This document shows, one piece after another, positions 1-7,629 of a stretch of DNA of 38,852 nt. Positions within the stretch are counted from its first letter, which is position 1, and every line of letters starts with the position of its first letter. The stretch spans positions 1 to 38,852 of the forward strand of contig NZ_MQUR01000075.1 in assembly GCF_001953875.1 (NCBI RefSeq), read 5' to 3'. The stretch is from Streptomyces amritsarensis (GTDB lineage: Bacteria > Actinomycetota > Actinomycetes > Streptomycetales > Streptomycetaceae). A program made the translations under genes and the position numbers. The notes beneath the pieces were generated by a model. It was not told the DNA's origin. It did no database searches and saw only the letters and a list, made by a program, of their open reading frames with translations.

Positions 1-25
1 CCCCGCCACACACGGTGTGGCGGGG
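1..25 (-). terminator. Terminator hairpin downstream of rbpA
   Basis: A perfect 11-bp stem (CCCCGCCACAC / GTGTGGCGGGG) closes on a 3-base loop (acg). It lies 28 bases beyond the rbpA stop codon in the direction of rbpA transcription. GC-rich hairpins without a long U tract are the usual Streptomyces terminator form. It could also serve a plus-oriented gene ending left of the window. Confidence 0.75.
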
Positions 26-53
26 CCCCTCGGCTTGTGCGTTCGTCCGGCTG

Positions 54-428
54 TCAGGCGGACTTGCGGCTGTCCCGCGGATGCACGGCAATGTTCATGG
101 CGCCGGAGCGCAGGACCGCCAGCCGTTCGGCCAGCACTTCCTCCAGCTCCTCGCGGGTGCGTCGCTCCATGAGCATGTCCCAGTGCGTTCGCGCAGGCTT
201 GCCCTTCTTCTCTTCGGGCCCGTCCCCGTCCACCAGGAGTGCCATGGCGCCGCACGCCTTGCACTCCCACTCCGGCGGAATCTCTGCCTCAACCGAGAAC
301 GGCATCTCAAATCGATGTCCGTTCTGGCATGCGTACTCCACCGCCTGGCGCGGGGCCAGATCGATGCCGCGGTCCGTCTCGTAGCTGGTAACCACGAGGC
401 GCGTACCGCGGAGAGCTCGCTCACTCAT
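54..428 (-). CDS. rbpA: RNA polymerase-binding protein RbpA
   Basis: 124 residues, the full length of actinobacterial RbpA, which binds RNA polymerase and principal sigma factors and stimulates transcription initiation. Residues Cys34, His38, Cys56 and Cys59 (motifs YACQNGH and WECKACG) match the zinc/cysteine positions of the S. coelicolor protein. The C-terminal sigma-interaction part (HWDMLMERRTREELEEVL) is also recognisable. The ATG is preceded by GGGAGG with 8 bases spacing. The gene is monocistronic here: it has its own sigma-R type promoter upstream (490-515) and a strong hairpin after the stop. In S. coelicolor rbpA is SCO1421 and belongs to the SigR disulfide-stress regulon, which fits the promoter seen. 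Identification is very secure. Confidence 0.97.
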   Translation of the reverse strand: MSERALRGTRLVVTSYETDRGIDLAPRQAVEYACQNGHRFEMPFSVEAEIPPEWECKACGAMALLVDGDGPEEKKGKPARTHWDMLMERRTREELEEVLAERLAVLRSGAMNIAVHPRDSRKSA

Positions 429-489
429 GAATCGTGCCTCCCGGGCTTGTCGCCCACAGGACAGGTGTCGCTGTCGTCGTCATCCGGTC

Positions 490-515
490 AACGTCCGGTC
501 GGCGGTATAGATTCC
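490..515 (-). promoter_or_regulatory. Sigma-R type promoter of rbpA
   Basis: Read on the minus strand the sequence is GGAAT, 18 bases, GTT. This is exactly the SigR consensus spacing, and it lies about 60 bases before the rbpA start codon. Known biology: rbpA of S. coelicolor is a SigR target. The rest of the 429-740 intergenic stretch holds an inverted repeat (ACATCTG at 580-586, CAGATGT at 591-597) flanked by two TGTCAC direct repeats, possibly a second promoter or operator of rbpA. I see no gene in it. Confidence 0.8.
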
Positions 516-715
516 CGCTCCGGGTCGTGCGTCGCCCGTCGTACCGCCCCTTGTTGTACCCACCAGTGCCCGTTTTGTCACATCTGGCAGCAGATGTCAC
601 CCAACGTCTAGACTTCTTTAGCGCGCAGTAACGGTCCGCCTGGCAGGCCAAAGGCGTACACTACCGGCCCTTCGCCGCAACGTCTAAATCCGTTCGGAAT
701 TCGTTCGTGGATCCG

Positions 716-740
716 GACCGGGCAGGGGTGGGACCCGGTC
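716..740 (-). terminator. Possible terminator of the MFS gene
   Basis: A 7-bp inverted repeat (GACCGGG / CCCGGTC) with an 11-base loop abuts the stop codon of the transporter gene. It has no U tract, so the assignment rests only on position and stem strength. Confidence 0.35.
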
Positions 741-2144
741 TCAGATCCGCTCCGGTACAGGATTGCCCGCCGCCTCCACCGCGCGCCGCACCGGCACTCG
801 CGCGAGCAGCAGGAACCCCAGTGCGAAGAAGGCCACCAGCGAGATGATCGCGTCCCGGTAGCTGCCCGTCACCTGGTAGGTCAGACCGAACACCAGCGGC
901 CCCACCCAGCTCAGGCCGCGGTCGCTCATCTCGTACGCCGAGAAGTACTCGGCCTCCTTCCCCGCGGGCACCAGGTGCGAGAAGAGCGAGCGCGACAGCG
1001 CCTGGCTGCCGCCCAGCACCAGGCCGATCATGGCGGCGAGGGCGAAGAACCACACCGGCGTCCGCGCGGGCAGGAAGTAGCCGACCCCCAGCGTCACCGC
1101 CCACGCCGCCAGCGAGCCCAGGATCGTCCGCTTGGCACCGTAGATCCGGGCCAGCCGGCCCATCCCCAGCGCACCGCCGACCGCCAGGACCTGCACCAGC
1201 AGCACCGCCCCGATGAGGGTGCCCTGCCCCAGCTCCAGCTCCTCCGAGCCGTAGATGGAGGCCTGGGAGATCACCGTCTGCACGCCGTCGTTGTAGATCA
1301 GGTACGCCAGCAGGAACGACAGGGTCAGCGGGTAGCGCCGCATGTCCTTGAAGGTGGCGACCAGCTGCTTCCAGCCGCTGACGGCCGGCGCCGCCCCCGG
1401 GTCCCGCACCACCGCCCGGTCCCGCAGCCGGCGCAGCGGGATCAACGCGAAGGCGCCCCACCACAGGCCCGCGGAGGCCAGGCAGATCCGGACGGCCATG
1501 CCCTCCGAGACGCCGAAGGCATCGTGGCCCAGATACAGGGCGAGGTTCATGACGAGCATCACGGAGCCGGCGGTGTAGCCGAAGGCCCAGCCGCGCGAGG
1601 AGACCGTGTCGCGCTCGTCCGGGGTGGAGATCTGCGGCAGGTAGGCGTTGTAGAGCACCATCGACACCGACAGCGAGGCGTTCGCCACGATCAGCAGGAA
1701 GCCGCCCAGCAGGTACCGCTCGCCGCCCAGGAGGAACATCGCGGTCGTCGCCGCGGCCCCCGTGTACGCGGCCACCGCCAGCAGCGGCTTCTTGCGGCCC
1801 GTCCGGTCCGCGATCGCACCCGCGAGCGGCATCAGCAGGACCGCCAGGATCACCGACGCCGAGACCGTGTAGGCGAAGAAGGACCCGGCGCGCACCGGTA
1901 TGCCCAGCGGGTGCACGAACCCCTCGGCGTCCGCGGCCGCCTTGGCCACCGAGGTGAGGTACGGCCCGAGGAACACCGTCAGCACGCTCGCCGAGTACAC
2001 CGACACGGCGAAGTCGTAGAAGTACCAGCCGCGCTGCTCGCGCTTGCGCGAGGCCGTCGCGGCGGCCTCCTCGGCCGCGGCGGCTCTGCCGTCCTCCGCC
2101 CCGGGTTCCGCTTCCTCGGTCCTGCTGCTGTTGTCCGCGCTCAC
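741..2144 (-). CDS. MFS transporter, UMF1/Atg22-like
   Basis: 467 residues with about 11-12 hydrophobic segments beginning near residue 45. The N-terminus is an acidic/Ala-rich tail of ~35 residues, followed by RGWYFYDFAVSVYSASVLTVFLGPYL, the characteristic opening of UMF1 (Atg22-related) major facilitators. The loop AGAIADRTGRKKPLL after helix 2 is the MFS motif A equivalent. The substrate is not predictable from sequence. Family members are often annotated as exporters of amino acids or small molecules. Start is GTG with a good RBS (GAGGGGG, 7 bases spacing). It lies 67 bases downstream of the glycerophosphodiesterase gene on the same strand and may be co-transcribed with it. rbpA downstream has its own promoter. 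Confidence 0.85.
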   Translation of the reverse strand: MSADNSSRTEEAEPGAEDGRAAAAEEAAATASRKREQRGWYFYDFAVSVYSASVLTVFLGPYLTSVAKAAADAEGFVHPLGIPVRAGSFFAYTVSASVILAVLLMPLAGAIADRTGRKKPLLAVAAYTGAAATTAMFLLGGERYLLGGFLLIVANASLSVSMVLYNAYLPQISTPDERDTVSSRGWAFGYTAGSVMLVMNLALYLGHDAFGVSEGMAVRICLASAGLWWGAFALIPLRRLRDRAVVRDPGAAPAVSGWKQLVATFKDMRRYPLTLSFLLAYLIYNDGVQTVISQASIYGSEELELGQGTLIGAVLLVQVLAVGGALGMGRLARIYGAKRTILGSLAAWAVTLGVGYFLPARTPVWFFALAAMIGLVLGGSQALSRSLFSHLVPAGKEAEYFSAYEMSDRGLSWVGPLVFGLTYQVTGSYRDAIISLVAFFALGFLLLARVPVRRAVEAAGNPVPERI

Positions 2145-2211
2145 TCGGTGTCCCCCTCGGTGGTCCGCTACCGCGACGGCCGCCGCAGCCGCCGCGGCGG
2201 CCGGGAGCGGG

Positions 2212-2982
2212 TCAGGCCCAGGCGCCGCGCCGGTCCAGCACCGTGCGCAACAAGTCGATGTGGTCGGTCATGATGCCATCGACCCCCAGGTCGAGGAGAG
2301 CCTCCATACGTTCCGGTTCGTTCACGGTCCACACGTGGACCTGTAGGCCCCGCTCGTGCGCGGTCCTGACGAAGCGGCGGTCGACCACGCGGATGCCCGC
2401 CTGCGTCTCCGGAACCTGCGCGGCCACCGCCCCGACGCGCAGCGCCGCCGGGATCGCGTACGAGCGCAGCCGCAGCCCGACCACCCCGCGCACGCCGTAC
2501 GAGGTCGCCAGCCGCGGGCCGGCGATCCGCTGGGCGCGGGCCACCCTGCTCTCCGAGAAGGAGCCCACGCAGACGCGGTCCCAGATCCCGGTGCGCGCGA
2601 TCAGGTTGACCAGCGGGTGCAGCGCCGATTCGGCCTTGACGTCGATGTTCCAGCGGGCGTCCGGGAACTCCTCCAGCAGCTCCTCGAAGAGCGGCAGGGG
2701 CTCGGTGCCCCCCACCCGGGCCTCGCGGACCCGCTTCCAGGGCAGCTCGGCGATCCGGCCCCGGCCGTCGGTGACCCGGTCCAGCGTGGAGTCGTGGAAG
2801 GCCACGAGCTTGCCGTCGGCCGTGGCGTGCACATCGGTCTCGAAGTACCGGTAGCCCGCCCCGGCGGCCCGGCGGAAGGCCGCGGCGGTGTTCTCCAGCC
2901 CGTCCGCGGCACCTCCCCGGTGCGCGAAGGGGATCGGAGCCGGGTGGTCCAGATACGGATGGCGAAGGCGTACGTGCGTCAC
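2212..2982 (-). CDS. Glycerophosphodiester phosphodiesterase
   Basis: 256 residues from the GTG chosen here. It is a cytoplasmic GDPD-family TIM barrel that hydrolyses glycerophosphodiesters to sn-glycerol 3-phosphate and an alcohol. Visible family motifs: FAHRGGAADGLENTAAAF near the N-terminus (catalytic HRG and the metal-binding E of ENT), YFETDVHATADGKLVAFHDSTLDR (ETD plus catalytic HD), WNIDVKAE, and the C-terminal VHVWTVNEPERMEALLDLGVDGIMTD. No signal peptide is seen, so it is probably intracellular. The GTG was preferred to upstream in-frame starts because the family homology begins right after it and a CATACT hexamer lies exactly six bases before it. That suggests a leaderless mRNA. 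The MFS gene follows 67 bases later. Confidence 0.9.
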   Translation of the reverse strand: MTHVRLRHPYLDHPAPIPFAHRGGAADGLENTAAAFRRAAGAGYRYFETDVHATADGKLVAFHDSTLDRVTDGRGRIAELPWKRVREARVGGTEPLPLFEELLEEFPDARWNIDVKAESALHPLVNLIARTGIWDRVCVGSFSESRVARAQRIAGPRLATSYGVRGVVGLRLRSYAIPAALRVGAVAAQVPETQAGIRVVDRRFVRTAHERGLQVHVWTVNEPERMEALLDLGVDGIMTDHIDLLRTVLDRRGAWA

Positions 2983-2988
2983 GGCGGC

Positions 2989-2994
2989 AGTATG
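2989..2994 (-). promoter_or_regulatory. -10 element of a leaderless GDPD transcript
   Basis: On the minus strand CATACT is followed by six bases and the GTG start, the distance that places the transcription start on the first base of the codon. No convincing -35 is visible. The same arrangement recurs at five other genes in this window. Confidence 0.5.
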
Positions 2995-3060
2995 CCCCGC
3001 GCCGGCCGGGGCCGGTGGTACGCGAGGTGAACGGGATACGGGCGGGCGCGTACGGCCCTG

Positions 3061-3085
3061 GTGCCAGTGGACTGACTCGTGGCAC
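3061..3085. promoter_or_regulatory. Inverted repeat in the MocR/GDPD divergent region
   Basis: GTGCCA, 13 bases, TGGCAC lies about 70 bases before the MocR start and about 80 before the GDPD start. MocR/GntR proteins usually bind near their own divergent promoters, so this is a candidate operator. That assignment is inference from position only. Confidence 0.35.
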
Positions 3086-3154
3086 GCTGGGCCCCGGAGA
3101 GCAATCCAATCCAGGCCTCGGTCGGGGCCAATCAGACGAAAGTGGACCGCACGC

Positions 3155-4657
3155 ATGGCCGAATGGACCTCAGCGGTCGGTGCCGCTCAGCTGGCCCGCC
3201 TCATCACCTCGCAGCAGGAGCGGACCTCCGTACCGGGCGGCCGCAGGCCGCCCGCCTACCGCACCCTCGCCGACGGGATCCGGCTGCTCGTCCTGGAGGG
3301 CCGCGTCCCGGTCGCCGCCCGGCTCCCGGCCGAGCGGGAGCTGGCCGTAGCCCTGTCCCTCAGCCGCACCACCGTCGCCGCCGCCTACGAGGCCCTGCGC
3401 GGCGAGGGCTTCCTCGAATCCCGCCGCGGCGCGGGCAGCTGGACCTCCGTACCGGCCGGCAACCCGCTGCCCGCCCGCGGCCTGGAGCCGCTGCCACCCG
3501 AGTCCCTGGGCTCGATGATCGACCTCGGCTGCGCCGCCCTCCCCGCCCCCGAACCGTGGCTGACCAGGGCCGTCCAGGGAGCCCTGGAGGAACTGCCGCC
3601 GTACGCGCACACCCACGGGGACTACCCGGCGGGCCTGCCGGCGCTGCGCCGGATGCTCGCCGACCGCTACACCGAGCAGGGCATCCCGACGATGCCCGAG
3701 CAGATCATGGTGACCACCGGGGCGATGGGGGCCATCGACGCCATCTGCAGCCTCTTCGCCGGGCGCGGCGAGCGGATCGCCGTCGAGTCCCCCTCCTACG
3801 CCAACATCCTCCAGCTCATGCGGGCCGCCGGGGTACGGCTCGTACCGGTCGCCATGGGCGACGGGCTGACGGGCTGGGACATGGACGTCTGGCGGCAGGT
3901 CCTGCGCGACTCCGCCCCGCGCCTCGCCTACGTGGTGGCCGACTTCCACAACCCCACTGGGGCCCTCGCCTCCGAGGAGCAGCGCCGCGCGATGGTCGAG
4001 GCAGCCCGATCCGCCGGCACCGTCCTCGTCGCCGACGAGACCATGCTCGAACTCCAGCTGGAACCCGACCTGGAGATGCCCCGCCCGGTCTGCTCCTTCG
4101 ACCCGGCCGGCAGCACCGTGATCACCGTGGGCTCCGCCAGCAAGGCCTTCTGGGCGGGCATGCGGATCGGCTGGGTCCGCGCGGCCCCGGACGTGATCCG
4201 CAGCCTGGTCGCGGCCCGCGCCTACGCCGACCTCGGCACGCCGGTGCTGGAACAGCTCGCGGTGAACTGGCTGATGCGGACCGGCGGCTGGCGGGAGGCG
4301 GTGGAGATCCGCCGGCAGCAGGCCCGGGACAACCGCGACGCTCTGGTCACGGCGGTCCGGCGGGAGCTCCCGGACTGGGGGTTCGAGGTCCCCGCCGGCG
4401 GCCTGACGCTGTGGGCCCGCGCGGGCGGCCTGTCCGGCTCCCGCCTGGCCGAGGTGGGGGAGCGGGTCGGGGTACGGGTCCCCTCGGGGCCGAGGTTCGG
4501 CGTGGACGGGGCCTTCGAGGGCTACGTCCGCCTGCCCTTCACGGTGGGCGGCCCGGTGGCCGAGGAGGCCGCCACCCGCCTGGCGGCCGCAGCGGGCCTG
4601 GTCGGCAGGGGCGCGGGCGACAGTGGTACGGAACCCCCGCGCACGTTCGTGGCGTAG
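3155..4657 (+). CDS. MocR-type GntR/aminotransferase regulator
   Basis: 500 residues. An N-terminal GntR winged helix spans about residues 25-105 (YRTLADGIRLLVLEGRVPVAARLPAERELA, then the recognition helix LSRTTVAAAYEALRGEGFLESRRGAGSW). It is followed by a ~390-residue class I PLP-dependent aminotransferase fold. Visible PLP residues: NPTG in the cofactor pocket, DE in VADETMLELQLE, and SASKAFW with the Schiff-base lysine, followed by the phosphate-binding Arg region MRIGWVRA. This is the MocR architecture, in which PLP binding controls DNA binding, often of vitamin B6 or amino-acid genes. The target here is unknown, since neighbours are not PLP enzymes. The ATG was chosen because the winged-helix homology starts soon after it. 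The upstream in-frame extension is unlike protein. Confidence 0.9.
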   Translation: MAEWTSAVGAAQLARLITSQQERTSVPGGRRPPAYRTLADGIRLLVLEGRVPVAARLPAERELAVALSLSRTTVAAAYEALRGEGFLESRRGAGSWTSVPAGNPLPARGLEPLPPESLGSMIDLGCAALPAPEPWLTRAVQGALEELPPYAHTHGDYPAGLPALRRMLADRYTEQGIPTMPEQIMVTTGAMGAIDAICSLFAGRGERIAVESPSYANILQLMRAAGVRLVPVAMGDGLTGWDMDVWRQVLRDSAPRLAYVVADFHNPTGALASEEQRRAMVEAARSAGTVLVADETMLELQLEPDLEMPRPVCSFDPAGSTVITVGSASKAFWAGMRIGWVRAAPDVIRSLVAARAYADLGTPVLEQLAVNWLMRTGGWREAVEIRRQQARDNRDALVTAVRRELPDWGFEVPAGGLTLWARAGGLSGSRLAEVGERVGVRVPSGPRFGVDGAFEGYVRLPFTVGGPVAEEAATRLAAAAGLVGRGAGDSGTEPPRTFVA

Positions 4658-4674
4658 GCCGGCGGCGCTCGGCA

Positions 4675-4703
4675 GAGGCGGAGCGGCGCCCCCGGCCCGC
4701 CTC
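4675..4703. terminator. Hairpin between convergent mocR-like gene and sffA
   Basis: GAGGCGG (4675-4681) and CCGCCTC (4697-4703) form a 7-bp stem around a 15-base GC-rich loop, in the 93-base gap between two converging stop codons. It probably acts in both directions. Confidence 0.45.
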
Positions 4704-4750
4704 ACGGCCCCCGGCCAGGGCTGCGGCACTCCCGCCCGGCCGGGGCCCGG

Positions 4751-6325
4751 CTACGACGGTTCGGGTGCGTCGAGAGCCTTCACCAGGGCCGGCCCGGGCG
4801 GAGCCCCCGCCGGTCCCTGCTGCCGCTCCGGCAGGAGCTCCAGCACGGCCTGCCGGTGCGCCGGATGTGTGGCCTCGTCGTAGGGGTCGGGGGTCGCCGG
4901 CACCTGGAGCCGGTGCACCGGCCCCGTGCCGAGCCGCGCGTACCCCCGCCCCGGCGGCACCAGGGTCGTGGGCGTGGTGTGCGGCGGCAGCCCCAGCACG
5001 TCGGTGATCTGCTGGATCGCGGCGGGCCCGAGCACGATCCGCGCGCGCGTGTGCTGCCACACGGCGTCGTGCAGCAGCTCCAGATGGTCGAACTGCTCGG
5101 CCACGACCACCGTGACGTGCGCGGGCCGCCCGTGCCGCAGCGGCACCTGGAGGTGGCTCATGGGGTCCGGCCCGCCCTCGGCCACCGCCAGGTGCGCGAG
5201 CACGCTCGGCTGGTCCAGCAGGATCCACAGCGGGCGCCGGGTGTCCTCCGGCGCCGGCCGGCCGGCTTCGCGCGCCCGGTGCGCGGCGATGAGCCGGCGC
5301 TCGGTCTCCTGCGCGGCCCATTCGAGGGTGGCCACCGCGCCGACCGGCCCGCACTCGACGGCGAGGACGCCGGCCCGGCCGTACAGGCAGGCGAACTCGC
5401 CGCTGCCGCCGCCGTCGACGATCAGGACGTCGCCGCCGTGCCGCAGGGCCTGCAGGGCGAGGGAGCGGATCAGGGTGGAGGTGCCGCTGCCGGGATGGCC
5501 GACGGCGAGCAGGTGGGGTTCGGTGGAGCGGGGGCCGGTGCGCCAGATGACCGGCGGGACGTCGCGGGGCTGCTCGCCCTCCAGCACGGGCAGGGTGCGC
5601 TGCACGCTTGCGGAGTCGGTGAAGCCGAGCACGCTCTCGCCGGGGGAGGTGACGAACGGCTGGGCGGCGATGCCCGTCGGCAGCGCCGCCAGCACGCTCA
5701 GGTCGAGCTGGTTGCCCTCCTCGTCCCAGTCGAAGAGATACTCCCGTCCGCGCCCGGACTTGGCGTGCAGCAGTGCCTCGATCCGGGCCCGTGAGGCGGC
5801 CTCGCCGTCGGTGAAGTAGGCCGGGTAGCGGATGTGGAGCCGGGTGAGCCGGCCCGCCTCGTCGAACTCGTAGCCGCTGAAGGCCTTGTCCCACTCCCCG
5901 CCGTGCGCGAAGAGCGGACTGGGGTCCTCCGGGATGGAGAAGTACGGCACGAGGGCTTCGTAGAGGGAGCCGAGCCGTTCGGCCTCGGCATCGCTGGGCC
6001 CGGTCCTCGCCGGGGTGCGGTCGCGCCCGTGCCAGGCCGCCGCCGCCATGAGGGTCATCAGGGCGAGGAGCGGACCGTAGGGGACGAGTGCGACCACGAG
6101 GACGCAGGCGGCGCCCAGGAACAGGGCGGGACCCCGCTTGTCCTTGGGGGTCTCGCACCACCTGCGCCGCCCGGACGCGGCCAGGACGCGCAGGCCGCGT
6201 CCGATGACGAGGAGCGGATGGAGGACGTCCGTGGCACTGTCGGCGGCCGTGCGAGCGAAGTCGCGGCCCCGGGCCAGCGACGCGGTGCCGCTGCTGAGGA
6301 TGCGGGGAAGTGGGCGCCGGGCCAC
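4751..6325 (-). CDS. sffA: SffA-like SpoIIIE/FtsK-family protein
   Basis: 524 residues. A short basic N-terminus precedes one hydrophobic block (about 66-98) that could form one or two membrane helices. A C-terminal FtsK/TraB-like nucleotide-binding domain follows (about 220-500). It lies 69 bases downstream of a 64-residue membrane protein matching SmeA. In S. coelicolor SmeA targets SffA, an FtsK/SpoIIIE-like protein, to sporulation septa, where both affect chromosome segregation and spore maturation. Start is GTG with AGGAG upstream. Oddity: the P-loop reads GHPGSGTST (275-283), with Thr281 in place of the Lys. The Walker B-like segment reads LWILLDQP (D370, Q371), with Gln where Glu is usual. 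ATPase activity is therefore doubtful. Family call is secure, the symbol by synteny and size. Confidence 0.82.
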   Translation of the reverse strand: MARRPLPRILSSGTASLARGRDFARTAADSATDVLHPLLVIGRGLRVLAASGRRRWCETPKDKRGPALFLGAACVLVVALVPYGPLLALMTLMAAAAWHGRDRTPARTGPSDAEAERLGSLYEALVPYFSIPEDPSPLFAHGGEWDKAFSGYEFDEAGRLTRLHIRYPAYFTDGEAASRARIEALLHAKSGRGREYLFDWDEEGNQLDLSVLAALPTGIAAQPFVTSPGESVLGFTDSASVQRTLPVLEGEQPRDVPPVIWRTGPRSTEPHLLAVGHPGSGTSTLIRSLALQALRHGGDVLIVDGGGSGEFACLYGRAGVLAVECGPVGAVATLEWAAQETERRLIAAHRAREAGRPAPEDTRRPLWILLDQPSVLAHLAVAEGGPDPMSHLQVPLRHGRPAHVTVVVAEQFDHLELLHDAVWQHTRARIVLGPAAIQQITDVLGLPPHTTPTTLVPPGRGYARLGTGPVHRLQVPATPDPYDEATHPAHRQAVLELLPERQQGPAGAPPGPALVKALDAPEPS

Positions 6326-6394
6326 GGGCGTCTCCTGGAGTTGTGGTCGTGAGCGGTGTTTCGGGTGTGGCTGGAGTGCCTGCTCGGGGGGCGG

Positions 6395-6589
6395 CTAGAG
6401 CTTGATCCCGCCGAGCAGGCTCGCGAGGCTCGCGGTGCTCGCCGTGATGCTCGGGGCGATGGCGGAGCCGGCGAGGAAGAAGCCGAAGAGCGAGCAGACG
6501 AACGCGTGCGTCAGCTTCATCCCGTCCTTCTTGAAGAACAGGAAGCAGATGATGCCGAGCAGGACCACGCCTGAAATGGACAGGACCAT
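6395..6589 (-). CDS. smeA: SmeA-like small sporulation membrane protein
   Basis: 64 residues: a first hydrophobic helix (VLSISGVVLLGIICFLFF), a short basic turn KKDGMK, and a second hydrophobic segment around FVCSLFGFFLAGSAIA, ending in a small polar tail. Size, two-helix layout and position directly upstream of an FtsK-like gene match SmeA of S. coelicolor. That protein is a 60-odd residue product, developmentally controlled, that recruits SffA to septa. The ATG is preceded by AGGAGA with 7 bases spacing. An in-frame upstream extension exists but lacks protein-like composition. Expression in S. coelicolor depends on the whi genes, but I could not pick out a confident WhiA or SigWhiG site here. 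Confidence 0.83.
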   Translation of the reverse strand: MVLSISGVVLLGIICFLFFKKDGMKLTHAFVCSLFGFFLAGSAIAPSITASTASLASLLGGIKL

Positions 6590-6891
6590 GAGGAGTTCTC
6601 CTGGTTGGTGGGGACAGTCACCATCAGTTGTTCCAGGCTCACAGGAAGTATCAATGCGAAAAAAGGTGCATACGGGTGAATCGGCGGGTTTTTCACTTGA
6701 CCGGCTCAGCCCGGCTGGCGCGTCCGCCGGACCGCGCCCCGGGGTGATCCACCCCTCGGACCGGCCCGGACTCGCGCAGGCCAGGGCGCTACCCTGACGG
6801 TTCACCCGTACGGACGCAGTGCCGTGCACCCCCCTGCCCGCGCGGCCTGGGGAAGCTTCATGCCAGCAGCGAGTGAAAGGCGGTACGCACG
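6590..6891. promoter_or_regulatory. Divergent smeA / ankyrin intergenic region
   Basis: 302 bases without a gene. It contains an A-rich patch near 6657-6665 that is unusual for this GC content, upstream of smeA. An inverted repeat GGGGTG-atc-CACCCC lies at 6741-6755. A possible plus-strand -10 (TACCCT, 6790-6795) lies ~100 bases before the ankyrin gene. None of these is a confirmed site. They are candidates for developmental control of smeA. Confidence 0.3.
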
Positions 6892-7308
6892 ATGGGCGAG
6901 CACCCCGAAGGCACCTCTCCGGAAGGCCCCGACGAGGACGTCATCGAGCTGGCGACCAAGATTTTCGACCTCGCCCGCCAGGGTGAGAGCGCCCGGCTCG
7001 CCGCCTACCTCGACGCCGGGGTCCCGGCGAACCTCACCAATGACCGCGGCGACACCCTCGTCATGCTCGCGGCCTACCACGGCCACGCCGACACCGTCAC
7101 CGCCCTGCTGGCCCGCGGCGCCGAGGCCGACCGTGCCAACGACCGCGGCCAGACCCCGCTCGCCGGCGCGGTCTTCAAGGGTGAGGAGGCGGTGATCCGC
7201 GCGCTGCTCGCCGGAGGGGCCGACCCGCATGCCGGAACCCCCTCTGCCGTGGACACGGCGCGCATGTTCGCCAAGGCCGACCTGCTGGAACTCTTCGGAG
7301 CCGAGTAG
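6892..7308 (+). CDS. Ankyrin-repeat protein
   Basis: 138 residues, soluble. Three to four ankyrin repeats are visible: RQGESARLAAYLDAGVPANLTNDRGDTLVMLAAYHGHADTVTALLARGAEADRANDRGQTPLAGAV and a following ALLAGGADP helix pair. Such small proteins act as protein-binding scaffolds. The partner cannot be inferred. An acidic N-terminal lead (EGTSPEGPDEDVIELATKIF) precedes the repeats. ATG start with a GAAAGG-like RBS about 8 bases before. The gene is divergent from smeA and followed after 212 bases by a 20-codon peptide gene and a HEAT-repeat gene on the same strand. The gap 7309-7520 shows nothing else I can name. Confidence 0.88.
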   Translation: MGEHPEGTSPEGPDEDVIELATKIFDLARQGESARLAAYLDAGVPANLTNDRGDTLVMLAAYHGHADTVTALLARGAEADRANDRGQTPLAGAVFKGEEAVIRALLAGGADPHAGTPSAVDTARMFAKADLLELFGAE

Positions 7309-7520
7309 TCCGCTTTTTGCCGGGCTGCGACCGGCTCCCAGCTCACAGGTTGGTCACGGCGGCCGTAAATGTGGTCGCGGCGCACAAACCGGCTGGGTCA
7401 TCATGGCGTCGGATTCGATTCGCGAGCACGGGGGACGGGCAGACGGCCAGGACACGCACAGTGTCCGGGCCCGGTCCGGCCACCCCTTGGTCACGAACCA
7501 CCGACGAGAGTGAGAAGGCA

Positions 7521-7583
7521 ATGGTCAACATCGAGCGGAACAAGACGGCGGACATCCTCACATGCTGTTACGCGGCCCTGTGA
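7521..7583 (+). CDS. 20-residue peptide gene upstream of HEAT-repeat protein
   Basis: The encoded peptide is MVNIERNKTADILTCCYAAL. It is a credible gene in spite of its size: there is an RBS-like GAGAAGG directly upstream, 18 of its 20 sense codons end in G or C, and it stops cleanly 46 bases before the HEAT-repeat gene on the same strand. It has a polar N-terminal half and a hydrophobic C-terminal half with a Cys-Cys-Tyr core. I do not recognise it. It could be a leader peptide that controls the downstream gene, a signalling peptide, or a substrate for modification. No modification enzyme is adjacent. A chance frame cannot be excluded without comparing related genomes. Confidence 0.5.
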   Translation: MVNIERNKTADILTCCYAAL

Positions 7584-7629
7584 ATCCCGATTCCCGGTTG
7601 CGTCCCCAGCTTGATTTGAGGCCATTCCC

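Noticed and set aside
609..614. TAGACT as a plus-strand -10 promoter element
   Set aside because: No plus-strand gene follows for 2.5 kb, and no -35 at the right distance; probably chance.
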